From Methylobacterium nonmethylotrophicum (GTDB taxonomy: Bacteria > Pseudomonadota > Alphaproteobacteria > Rhizobiales > Beijerinckiaceae), in assembly GCF_004745635.1 (NCBI RefSeq), contig NZ_SRLB01000030.1, forward strand, positions 1 through 64,000: a stretch of 64,000 nucleotides of DNA, in the 5' to 3' direction. Shown here piece by piece: positions 43,692 to 51,809 of the stretch (positions are counted from its first letter, which is position 1; the number at the start of each line of letters is the position of its first letter). The notes beneath the pieces were generated by a model. That model saw only the letters and a program-made list of their open reading frames with translations, was not told the DNA's origin and did not search any database. The translations under genes and the position numbers were made by a program.

Positions 43692-44453
43692 TTGCTCAGT
43701 CCGAGGCAGCCTATGTACATCTGGTTTCCAGGACCATGCCTTCTGGAGTGTTGCCTGAGCGATTGGCGTCGCTTTATCGAGCACCCTGGCGGTGGCCACC
43801 TTCGCGGCACCGTCGAGACCGTGAGCCATGCACCCTATGGGGCCGACACGGAGGGGGTGGCGCCTCACTGCGACAGAGCCATCGCGGCGGTGACCGGCGT
43901 GCTGCGGTCGCTGTGCAGCCCGCACTGGAGCACGGAGGAGGGGCTGCTGCCCCGTCTAGAGCCGGAGGATACCACGCCCTACAAGCGCGTCTTCCGAGCC
44001 CCGGTTCTCGCAGGAGATCGCCGCGCTGGTGTTCCCGGCCGGCTCCTGCGACGGTCGATCGAAGGCGCGAATCCGCTCATTCGCGCCGTGGCGGAGCGGC
44101 GCATTCGGCGGCGTGAGGCCGTCATCCCGGCTGACGTGACCGCGGACGTTCAGCGGCGCGTGCGCTCGACGGCGATTCGGCAGCGGATGAGCAAGATCCA
44201 CGTCGCGCAGGCACTGGCGATCGGTCCGCGCACGCTGTCCCGCCGCCTGAAAACCGAGGGGACGACGGTCAAGTTCGTCACGAACCAGACGCGGCTCGCT
44301 ATGGCCAAGCAACGGCTGGCCGACACGACCATAAGCTTGGCGGAGATCCCGGCCGCCCTGGAATTCTCGGAGCCTGCTGCGTTCACGCACGCTTTCCGGC
44401 GCTGGACAGGCATGATGCCGAGCGCATGGCGCAAGGAACGATGGGCAGAGTGA
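43692..44453 (+). CDS. AraC-family regulator, probably degraded in its middle
   Basis: A 253-codon open frame whose C-terminal 100 residues are a good AraC DNA-binding domain (ALAIGPRTLSRRLKTEG, ISLAEIPAALEFSEPAAFTHAFRRWTGMMPS). The first half is poor: around 44000-44050 another frame encodes the family-like RFSQEIAALVFPAG instead of the translated VLAGDRRAGVPG. Two compensating frameshifts therefore seem to have kept the frame open. It may be a decaying gene or make an altered effector domain. Confidence 0.5.
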   Translation: MLSPRQPMYIWFPGPCLLECCLSDWRRFIEHPGGGHLRGTVETVSHAPYGADTEGVAPHCDRAIAAVTGVLRSLCSPHWSTEEGLLPRLEPEDTTPYKRVFRAPVLAGDRRAGVPGRLLRRSIEGANPLIRAVAERRIRRREAVIPADVTADVQRRVRSTAIRQRMSKIHVAQALAIGPRTLSRRLKTEGTTVKFVTNQTRLAMAKQRLADTTISLAEIPAALEFSEPAAFTHAFRRWTGMMPSAWRKERWAE

Positions 44454-44505
44454 CGGCAACCAACTGATCCGACGTCCACGACGCGAGCTGCGGGAGAAAG
44501 CCGCC

Positions 44506-44934
44506 ATGCAACTTGCATGTTTCGTCCATGTCACCGCACTCGGCCTGGGCCTTGGCGTATCGGTCGCCATGCCGGAGGCACGAGCAGCCGCGGCCGGCGT
44601 GTCGGGTTACCAGGGCGCGTGGCTGTTGAGCGGGCGTGATTGTGCGGACGTGTACCCCTCCTCGGGGAAGGGAACGTCGTTCAAGAGGCCGCTCGACCTC
44701 TTCGCCCCTGCCTTCATCGTCGCCGGTAACCGCCTGAGAACGCCGGGGGCATCGTGCCGCATCGCATCGATCAAACCGGCCGGCGACCGTCAGATTCTCA
44801 TGCTCGACTGCGCGAACGCCGTCTCGGCCAGCGAGGTCAGGGTGTTCCTGGCGGTGTCGCCGAACGGGAGCCTGAAACGCTACTACAGTGAGCAAGACCC
44901 GACCGGGGTCGAGTACCAGCGCTGCTCACGGTAA
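44506..44934 (+). CDS. Small secreted protein of unknown function
   Basis: A 142-residue protein with a signal peptide (FVHVTALGLGLGVSVAM, cleavage around residue 28). The mature part begins AGVSGYQGAWLLSGRDCADVY, has about four Cys (possible disulfides) and ends YYSEQDPTGVEYQRCSR. The start has GGGAGAAAG before the ATG. I do not recognise the family. Confidence 0.7.
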   Translation: MQLACFVHVTALGLGLGVSVAMPEARAAAAGVSGYQGAWLLSGRDCADVYPSSGKGTSFKRPLDLFAPAFIVAGNRLRTPGASCRIASIKPAGDRQILMLDCANAVSASEVRVFLAVSPNGSLKRYYSEQDPTGVEYQRCSR

Positions 44935-45002
44935 CGAGCCGACCTTCCTGGCTCCCGTGGTACGGATGCCGCAAGCGGTGGCGGCGCCTCTCACGCGGTC
45001 GA

Positions 45003-45506
45003 TCATGGAAATATCACACAGGCATCGCGAACAAACAAGGCGCGCAGCTTGTCCCAGAAATTTCCACCTAGCACGAAAACGCTCGCGATCTGCATGACAT
45101 CCATCAAGGCATCGACCCAGAATCGGTCTTTGACGAGATCCGGCGCAACCTGACCGGCATAGGGTTCGAGAAATCCCTCAACGATAGGCAGGCAAAACAT
45201 GATCAGGCCGATCTTGTAGCGCGTCGGCCCGACTTCCTTCTGAGGTGCAATCCGGTTGAACAGACGCTGTTTGAGGAAGGCGAAGCCTGGCTTGCCCAGG
45301 ACAGCGATCGCGCTGACGAACAACACCTTCTGGAGGATCACGCCTATGCCGACGAGTGTTGCCACCGTCGTTACGGGCAGGCCATGAAAGACGATGGGCG
45401 ACAATAGACCATAGGGGATGAGAGCCAGCGGGAAGAGCACGAAACCCAGTCTCAGGCGCCATCCTGTCGGCAGAACCGCCGCGACCGAAGTGATTTCACG
45501 AGCCAT
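45003..45506 (-). CDS. Small membrane protein of the transporter-suffix-domain type
   Basis: A 167-residue inner-membrane protein with about four membrane helices (LRLGFVLFPLALIPYG, VTTVATLVGIGVILQKVLFVSAIAVLG, IGLIMFCLPIVEGFLEPY, and a C-terminal helix IASVFVLGGNFWDKLRALF). It matches the short transporter-suffix family of unknown function. The ATG at 45506 has AGGAGG 6 nt upstream, better than the one 10 codons earlier. Confidence 0.72.
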   Translation of the reverse strand: MAREITSVAAVLPTGWRLRLGFVLFPLALIPYGLLSPIVFHGLPVTTVATLVGIGVILQKVLFVSAIAVLGKPGFAFLKQRLFNRIAPQKEVGPTRYKIGLIMFCLPIVEGFLEPYAGQVAPDLVKDRFWVDALMDVMQIASVFVLGGNFWDKLRALFVRDACVIFP

Positions 45507-45717
45507 CGTCGCCTCCTGCAATGTCACGCTCGACATCCACGGCCGTGTGGGTGTGCGGTTCAGGAATCGCTCTGCGGTAGCTTGGATGAGACGATTGGGA
45601 CAGCCGCGCCGCGATCAATGGCGAACAGCCTCGGGCATCCACGGAGTGACACGCACCACTCCCGCTTCTCGTCTCTTGTCCATGCTCAACCCGCACCGAG
45701 CGAATACCTTCAGCATC

Positions 45718-45906
45718 GCCGTAATCGATCTCCGTTTGACTGAAGCGACGCTTCGCCTCGAGGAAACGGCGGCGAATGGACTGATCGCTGGCGTGGGAGA
45801 TGGTGGCCGGCATACCGTCCCGGTCGTCCGGGGGCAGCGCGCGGACCTCCAGTGGCCGACCGTCGTGCAGGCGTTCGACGGCAGAATACCGCGACAGATC
45901 GTTCAT
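45718..45906 (-). pseudogene. Truncated GNAT acetyltransferase N-terminus
   Basis: The reading MNDLSRYSAVERLHDGRPLEV, then RALPPDDRDGMPATISHASDQS and IRRRFLEAKRRFSQTEIDY, is the first third of a GNAT-domain protein. The next expected residues are replaced by unrelated sequence and the acetyl-CoA site is missing. Confidence 0.55.
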
Positions 45907-46715
45907 GGCAGCCGCGCTCCTCACGGTTTCCGACGACCACCGCACGTTCAACCAGCCGACGTCGCACGACGCCCGGAGACGCGACCGGCCCCCGTCGCTC
46001 ACAGAGGCGGCACCGACCAGCACCTCACGTCGGGCCGCATCGGCGTAGCCGTGTCCCTGCGCCGTTCGTGCGCGCCACAATGCTTGCCCCCTCTCACCCT
46101 TGACGACGCCTCACGTTCATGAGTCAAAGCGTTGATACGTGCAAAATTTCGACAGACTTTCGACAACGCATTCTCGCGCCGCTCACCTCGTGGATCACGC
46201 TCACGAAGTAGAGGTCGAGACGCCGTGCCGCCTGTACATGATCGCCTGACACGGCTTGAGCGTTTTCCGACGAAGCGGATACCGGTTCGTCGAGGAAAAT
46301 GCGGCAAAATCAAACAGCCAGAGCACTGCTCGATTGCAACGCGATCGGGCAGTGCTCGCGGGCGGTGGCGGCGCCGCGATGGTGCTCACGGCGGATGACA
46401 TCCTCGGCCTTGCCGGCGGCCAGTCGTTTCGGTGGCGCGCGCAGGATCGTGCCCGCGGCTCCCGTCGTGACCATGATCGCGAACTGAACCGAACCGACGA
46501 TATTCATATTCGGCAGCCTAGGCAAGCCGTTGATTTCCTTGGGACGTGTTGCCGCCGACCGGCCCGGCTGCAGACTTCACCGATTTTGCCGGCTGTCCTC
46601 TTGGATCAAGCAACGGGCCCAGGTGACAATATGATCCAATCGACCGGGTTTTTGTAACAGCACGGACCTCTTCCTGTGTCCACAACCGCCTTCACCTATC
46701 TTTAGGCTTCGTGCC
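45907..46715. other. Gene-poor interval with a dispersed repeat
   Basis: Apart from the palindromic element at 46252-46338, I find no supported gene in this stretch. Its short open frames lack ribosome-binding sites and known domains. Confidence 0.45.
46252..46338. repeat. RIME-like intergenic palindrome, copy 1
   Basis: Core CGACGAA (46268-46274) and TTCGTCG (46286-46292) flank GCGGATACCGG. To the right are GAAAATGCGGCAAAATCAA and a GC hairpin (AGCACTGC...GCAGTGCT). The layout matches dispersed Rhizobiales intergenic elements and the second copy at 58505. Confidence 0.65.
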
Positions 46716-47147
46716 ATGCTGTTCGGGATATTGTATCCCCTTATCGTTGCCGCTTGCCCGGCATCGCCTGCGCGGGCTCAGTCGGAAGGCGGCATTCACC
46801 AGCCGGCGGCACTCATCCACGGCAACGATTGCGAAATGGCCACCAACGTGCCGCTTCCCCCCATCGACGTTCGTGATGTCGCTTGCGCCCGGCACGACGC
46901 CTGCATCCCTGGAAGCGGCCTGCCCAGGCGGGAATGCAGCCTGAGACTGCGACGCGAGACGGGCTCCATCGCGCGCGATACGCGGCAGCCCGAGGATCGG
47001 CGTGCGCCGGCAGGCGTCGTCTCCGCCGGCGCTGCGCTCCGACGCTTCGACCCCATTGCCCCTCTCGCTGGCGTCAGCGTACCGGCGTCCGCACAGTATG
47101 GACGGCCTCCACCCAGCCCATACGGGCCTGCCTCCTACGCCTGCTAG
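46716..47147 (+). CDS. Secreted PLA2-like small protein, degenerate
   Basis: A 143-residue protein with a signal peptide (FGILYPLIVAACPASPARA). The mature part has GNDCE..., PPIDVRDVACARHDACIP and CSLRLRRETGSIARD. The ACxRHDxC core with flanking Cys resembles the Ca-binding/catalytic helix of small bacterial phospholipase-A2-fold proteins found in Methylobacterium. Several family Cys appear to be missing, so activity is doubtful. The C-terminal 40 residues are Pro/Ala-rich. Confidence 0.45.
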   Translation: MLFGILYPLIVAACPASPARAQSEGGIHQPAALIHGNDCEMATNVPLPPIDVRDVACARHDACIPGSGLPRRECSLRLRRETGSIARDTRQPEDRRAPAGVVSAGAALRRFDPIAPLAGVSVPASAQYGRPPPSPYGPASYAC

Positions 47148-47281
47148 GGCCGTCGTTGAGCGTGCTCGCTATCAACAAGGATAAGATCCAGCATACGAAC
47201 AGTCGCGGTCAACAAGTAGCCGGCTCGCAGATAATCAAGAAGCTTAAAGCTTTTCGGCAACGAGGGAGCATGGAGAACGCT

Positions 47282-47782
47282 ATGCGTAAGATTGTTTTGG
47301 CATCGGTGGCGGTGCTGGGGATGGGCGCGCTGATCACCGCGGATACGGCGGAGGCCCGCCGCGGCTTCGGGGGCGGCGGCTTCCGAGGCGGCGGTGGTGG
47401 CTTCGGAGGTGGTGGTTTCCGCGGCGGCGGCTTTGGCGGCGGCGGATTCCGGGGTGGTGGGTTCGCCGGTGACGGCTGGCGCGGCGGATTTGGAGGTTAT
47501 CGTGGCGTGGCTGGCGGCTACCGCGGCGGCTTCTACGGTGGCCGCGGTTACGGCTACCGCGGCGGTTTCTACGGTGGTCGGGGCTATGGATATCGCGGTT
47601 ACGGCTACGGTGTCGGTGCGGGTCTGGCCGGTCTCGCGGTTGGCATGGCTGTCGGGGCTGCGGCCAGCAACTATTATGGTGGCTACGGCTACGGCGATCC
47701 CTACTATGGCGGTTACACCCCGGCCGGCTATGGCTACAGCTACCCCGCGCAAGGGTATGGCGGCTGTACCTGCGGCTACTAA
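47282..47782 (+). CDS. Gly/Tyr/Arg-rich secreted repeat protein
   Basis: A 166-residue protein. Signal peptide MRKIVLASVAVLGMGALITA, then roughly 100 residues of GGGFRGGGFGGGGF and GRGYGYRGGFYGGRG repeats, a short hydrophobic stretch (GAGLAGLAVGMAVGAAASNYY) and a C-terminal YGDPYYGGYTPAGYGYSY tail ending GGCTCGY. Low-complexity Gly-rich exported proteins like this are common in Methylobacterium; function unknown. The ATG at 47282 has GGAGAA upstream; another ATG 12 bp earlier is equally placed. Confidence 0.75.
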   Translation: MRKIVLASVAVLGMGALITADTAEARRGFGGGGFRGGGGGFGGGGFRGGGFGGGGFRGGGFAGDGWRGGFGGYRGVAGGYRGGFYGGRGYGYRGGFYGGRGYGYRGYGYGVGAGLAGLAVGMAVGAAASNYYGGYGYGDPYYGGYTPAGYGYSYPAQGYGGCTCGY

Positions 47783-48325
47783 CGCGACGGACAAACACCG
47801 GGTCCGCGGCCGGCAAGCCTGTCGCCGACGCGAACCCGGTGACGTTCGCAGTCGATTGAGTGTCTCTCACAAAACTCCCGATCGCCCGCATTGCTGCGTG
47901 TGGCGGCCTCGACGCAGCGGGAGTTGTGTGACGTGCACCAACTCGACAACGCGCTCGCTTGAGCTGACGCAGCTAACCCTCTCACCGATTAAACAGTCAC
48001 TGAAAATAACGCTCGTCGGCGATGATAAATAATAATGAGGTTTTGGATTTTTGTCAGGCAAAATATTTAATAGCTGGTTTATACGTAAATTTGCAATCTT
48101 CCGATAAGCAATTTTACTTTAATTAAATTTTAATATTTTAATATGAAAACCATAGGTGCAATCTCCATAAATCGAACAACCCTGGGGTGAGAATTGTTTA
48201 ACCGTTATATTGTGTCGTAATGTTTCTCAAGTGACAAAATATGGTAAATGACCAGACAAGGGAAATTTAGCACACATGATTTCTGTGGCATATCTCCTAA
48301 AAACTGTCTAATATAGGGGAGAAAA
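47783..48325. other. AT-rich interval without a gene
   Basis: From about 47990 to 48325 the DNA is strongly AT-rich, unlike the rest of the window, with no supported open frame. A palindromic repeat lies at its left end. The right end should hold the promoter of the next gene. Confidence 0.5.
47862..47938. repeat. 75-bp imperfect palindrome, copy 1
   Basis: Ends CTCACAAAACTCCCG and CGGGAGTTGTGTGACG are inverted repeats; between them is GATCGCCCGCATTGCTG. A second copy, about 75% alike by eye, lies at 49429. It resembles a small non-autonomous mobile element (MITE). Confidence 0.6.
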
Positions 48326-48787
48326 ATGACTAAAAATGCTATCTCTCTCAAATATAAATTCGCTTTTTTTGCTGCAACAATGCTCATATTGCCGGTTGAA
48401 CATTCTATAGCTCAGGCGATCTACGAAGGTAGGGCGCCAGCATATCAAGGTAGAGCGCCAGCATATCAACCTGATCCAAATTCTCCATTAGGCTGCCGGA
48501 GAACTGGGGCATGTGGAGCATTACGGCCGGGAAGTATTTATCGTGATCCCGGGCGGCGGCCTTGGGGATATGATCCTCGATTTGTTACAGTTCCTAGCGA
48601 AACCCGCCAACAGCGCCTTGATAGGATGATGCACCATATTCATCGTAGCCCAGGCGGCGGAGTAACTCGGTATGGTCCGTACATCCCAATGCGCCCGGCT
48701 CCGCTGGTCAGAACCGAAATTCCCCGTCAATCATATTTTCCCAGCTACCGATATCCTCAATATCGGACCGAGAGGCCGCGAAGATAA
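48326..48787 (+). CDS. Secreted low-GC protein with GRAPAYQ repeat, unknown
   Basis: A 153-residue protein. Signal peptide with KYKFAFFAATMLILPVEHSIAQA (cleavage near residue 30), then a tandem duplication GRAPAYQGRAPAYQ. The rest is Pro/Arg/Tyr-rich, with one CRRTGAC pair and an RFVTVPSETRQQRLDRMMHH helix. Codon use is AT-biased relative to neighbours, pointing to transfer. The start has a strong AGGGGAG 5 nt upstream. Confidence 0.65.
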   Translation: MTKNAISLKYKFAFFAATMLILPVEHSIAQAIYEGRAPAYQGRAPAYQPDPNSPLGCRRTGACGALRPGSIYRDPGRRPWGYDPRFVTVPSETRQQRLDRMMHHIHRSPGGGVTRYGPYIPMRPAPLVRTEIPRQSYFPSYRYPQYRTERPRR

Positions 48788-48878
48788 ATTGTCACACAAT
48801 GCTTCTAAGGGTCAGTATGGATCCTCACCGGCACAGCCTAAACGAAATATAAAACAAAACCACGCCGATTGACTCTGC

Positions 48879-49430
48879 ATGGTTGGCATGTCTCGTTCTT
48901 GCGAGATGTGGGAGGGAAATGGCTCCTGTGTCCGGCTGCGGCCCGAGCACCGCGATCACGTCTGGTCCAACGACTTCGTCGAGGCGCGCACGCATGACGG
49001 GCGCAAGGTCCGCCTGCTGAACGTCATCGACGCGTTCACCCGCGAGTGCCTGGCGATCCGTGTGGCGCGCAAGCTCAAGGCACCGGACGTGATCGATGTG
49101 CTCTCGGACTTGTTCATCCTGCGTGGCGTACCTGCCCACGTTCGCTCTGACAATGGACTGGAGTTCATCGCCCAATCCGTGCAGACGTGAATCCTCGCCT
49201 TGGGCGCATGGACTGCCTACATCACGCCTGGGTCACCGCGGGAGAACGGCTACATCGAGAGCCTGAACGCGAGACTGCGGGACGAGTTGCTGAACGGGAA
49301 GATCTTCTGCTCTCTGCGAGAGACGCAGATCGTGATCGAGAGCTGAAAGAGAGACGAAGGCGGGGTTCGTCCGCACGCCTCGCTCGGCGATCGCCCGCCA
49401 GCCCCGGAGGTGTTCGTGCCGGCCTTGGTG
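48879..49430 (+). pseudogene. IS3-family (IS407-like) transposase, frameshifted and truncated
   Basis: The DDE domain is visible in two frames: WSNDFVEARTHDGRKVRLLN (first Asp), VPAHVRSDNGLEFIA (second Asp), a stop/frame change near 49190, then TPGSPRENGYIESLNARLRD (catalytic Glu) and a final RPHASLG-like piece. The small orfA upstream is absent. Non-functional. Confidence 0.8.
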
Positions 49431-49506
49431 CCTCTCACACGACTCCCGATCGCCGGCCTTGCTCAGTAAGGCGGACTCGGCGCAGCGGGAGTGTTGTGAG
49501 GCGCAC
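49429..49506. repeat. 75-bp imperfect palindrome, copy 2
   Basis: CTCACACGACTCCCG at the left and CGGGAGTGTTGTGAGG at the right, with GATCGCCGGCCTTGCTCAG between. Same layout as the copy at 47862. It abuts the end of the IS3 remnant and the start of the IS256 remnant. Confidence 0.6.
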
Positions 49507-49594
49507 TTAACCGCTCGGCCGGCTGCGCTCGCCCGACCAGCTCGCCGGCCAAGCTACCTGTGGTGGTAAGGCCCACGGTCCACTCACCTTCCAC

Positions 49595-49828
49595 TCGGGC
49601 CACCCCGTGGGCGCTGATCCGTTGGAGCGCCTCAACGGCGAGATCAAGCGGCGCACCGAGGTCGTCGGCATCTTCCCCGACGAGTCCGCAATCCGACGCC
49701 TGGTCGGCACGATCGTGCTGGAGCAGAACGACGACTGGACGATGCAACGATGCGGCTGCATGACCCCGGAAAGCATCGCCCTTGTCGGCGATGATCCCCT
49801 CGTCAGCCTGCCGAACCTCGCAGTCTGA
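49595..49828 (+). pseudogene. IS256-family transposase C-terminal fragment
   Basis: Reads PLERLNGEIKRRTEVVGIFP, then DESAIRRLVGTIVLEQNDDW and ends DDPLVSLPNLAV, the C-terminal catalytic-Glu region of Mutator/IS256 transposases. Everything upstream is missing. Confidence 0.75.
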
Positions 49829-50038
49829 TCAGTCGGGCCCCGCCGGTCATCGTGGCGAACCAGCATCAGCGACACCACGCCTTGGGACGCGATCCGCCCC
49901 CGACCGGCCGCACCAAACAGACCCTCGAGACGAGATGATCGACCGCGCCAGCAGGATGCTGAAACCGAGTGCTCGGCACGTCCCCATTGCAGTGAACCAA
50001 ATCTTGGAGCTCGCGTTGGCGCACGGTGGATATCGTTC

Positions 50039-50290
50039 CTAAGCCTCCGATAAATCTGGGCCATCATCACATAGCATTAAATATTTATCGGTCAAATCAG
50101 CAAGCTCGTCTCTCAATCTGACTGCATTGTATCGATGAAACTCTGATAGAGTATGGAGCATTCCGGCATCATCAATCTTGCCAATATGGCGAAATTTCAG
50201 AGATAGCTCTGAAATGTTAGCGGCCAACATTTCATCGGCGGCGATCCCCGCAGCGATGACGCGCATCAACTCAAGAATTTCGGCACGCAC
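50039..50290 (-). CDS. Small all-helical protein of unknown function
   Basis: An 83-residue acidic protein (AEILELMRVIAAGIAADEMLA, HTLSEFHRYNAVRLRDELAD) with lower GC than its neighbours. The best start is a GTG at 50290 with GGGAGCAG 5 nt upstream. It has no signal peptide and lies 240 bp downstream of the double-glycine peptide genes on the same strand. I do not recognise it. Confidence 0.45.
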   Translation of the reverse strand: MRAEILELMRVIAAGIAADEMLAANISELSLKFRHIGKIDDAGMLHTLSEFHRYNAVRLRDELADLTDKYLMLCDDGPDLSEA

Positions 50291-50530
50291 AACCTGCTCC
50301 CTCGGCAAAATCTTTTGCGCAAGAGAGTGGCACCCGTTCTGTCGTGGAGATACTCCCAGGGGGTTATGAGAGGTGAGGCGGTACGGGCAACCGCGCGAGA
50401 GGTGTGGGATGGGTGCAGTCTGAAAGGACCGCCCCTATCCCGATCACCCTTCACTCATTCGACCCACTCCGCGATCTGCTCCCTGCAGTGCAAGTCGGTC
50501 AGATCGGCGCGATGAAGGTTCTCGTCGATC

Positions 50531-50734
50531 TCAATCGATCCGAACGGCCCCCGTCGAGTGCCCATGCTTGTCATGACCAACGATGTACCAGTGTCCGTTC
50601 ATCTGGTAGTACGTGGCCTTTCCACCAGAGACGTGGTCCAGCTCAGACATATCAAGCTCGTCCTGGTCAAGAGCGGCAGAGATCAACGATTCGTCGTCAC
50701 GAGAACCGGTGATCTTGTTCGAGGAGGTAAGCAT
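50531..50734 (-). CDS. Double-glycine-leader peptide (putative RiPP/bacteriocin precursor) 1
   Basis: A 67-residue peptide. The leader (about residues 1-38) is acidic and ends DQDELDMSELDHVSGG, matching the ELxxVxGG consensus cleaved by peptidase-containing ABC exporters. The 29-residue core begins KATYYQMNGHWYIVGHDKHG and has no Cys, four His and three Tyr. The start has GGAGAG 7 nt before the ATG. No C39-peptidase exporter or modifying enzyme is seen nearby, so maturation would depend on genes elsewhere. The function is inferred from the leader alone. Confidence 0.55.
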   Translation of the reverse strand: MLTSSNKITGSRDDESLISAALDQDELDMSELDHVSGGKATYYQMNGHWYIVGHDKHGHSTGAVRID

Positions 50735-51036
50735 TTCGTCTCTCCAGTATGATTGCCCCTAAAGGGTGAATGCATAGTGGAACGCCGCCATCGCAGATTC
50801 TGTGATGCAGATCACACAAGCCTGGACAGGCGCGCGAAGAGAGGCAGGCGTCGGATGACCCGGCCGGCTGAGGGGGGAAAAGCCACTGCCACCGAGCGAG
50901 GCGTCCCTCACCACGCGCACGAGGCGGCACCTTTGCATAAGCGCCGGTATGGACCAGCTCTGAACGACAAAGGCCGCCCCGAGGAGCGGCCTGCTTTGCG
51001 ATGTTCACGGCTCGCACGGTCGGGTGGAGACGCGCT

Positions 51037-51264
51037 CTACCAGCCATGGACCGTGTGGGTGCGGGGCCCGCTCGGCAGCGTGACTGTCGCCCAGGTCAAC
51101 CGCTGAGGCGACTGCATCTGGTGCTGCAACGCCGGCGGCAGATTGGAAAAGAAGTTCGCGCCACCGACGGCCTGATCCAGGCTCTTGTCGCTCAGCTCCA
51201 CAGCCGGCGCCTGGTCCTCAACCTTGTGGGTGGGCTTGGCGGAGAAGGTGTTGAAGAGGCCCAT
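51037..51264 (-). CDS. Double-glycine-leader peptide 2
   Basis: A 75-residue peptide. The leader ends VELSDKSLDQAVGG (about residue 35), again an ELSxxxLxxVxGG-like motif, and the 40-residue core starts ANFFSNLPPALQHQMQ and ends VTLPSGPRTHTVHGW, without Cys. GGGAG precedes the ATG. It lies 300 bp upstream of peptide 1 on the same strand, and the two cores are unrelated. It may be a secreted small effector, a bacteriocin or a signal peptide substrate. Confidence 0.5.
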   Translation of the reverse strand: MGLFNTFSAKPTHKVEDQAPAVELSDKSLDQAVGGANFFSNLPPALQHQMQSPQRLTWATVTLPSGPRTHTVHGW

Positions 51265-51809
51265 CGTTCGCTCCCGTTGTCCGGCTTGGCGCCGCGTCCA
51301 TGAGAGGAAGATGCAGTACCCCAGTACCTAAAACCGTGCGCCGCCGCACGCGGCTAACCAATCTCCGTCGGCATGAGGCGCCGCAACCCGCGCCGAGCCT
51401 ACGATAACAGGGTCGAGAGATCCCGCCGCCCAGGGTGGGTGACTGCCGCGCGCGGGGCGAAACCACGGCCGCCGCGACCTGCCATGGCTGCCACCACTAC
51501 GCCCGCCTCACGGTTGAGATCGGGCGAAAGAGGGAGCCGAAGCCAGATACGGAGGTCTGATCCTCGTCGTCGGGCAGGATGTGCCGTGGCCGGAGGGGTG
51601 GCGACCAGACGAGGAAGCCCGGTTCGGCGGCGGTCGGCGGGGCTGAAGGCGTCGACCGAGGAGAGCCGCCGGCTGGCAACAGAGGCACTGGGACGGTTCC
51701 GGACAGTGCCGGCCTGCGATGCGCATCGGTTCGCCAGAGGCCCACGAAGAGGTGGCCAGACTCCTCTGCACCCCCAAGCCTGCAGCACGCCCGTGGCAGC
51801 TCTGCGGCC
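51265..51809. other. Gene-poor interval
   Basis: Only overlapping Arg-rich open frames of no recognisable family occur between the repeat protein and the double-glycine peptides. I support no gene here. Confidence 0.4.

Noticed and set aside
46256..46657. 133-codon frame over the RIME-like element
   Set aside because: It begins within the palindrome and has no ribosome-binding site; treated as non-coding.
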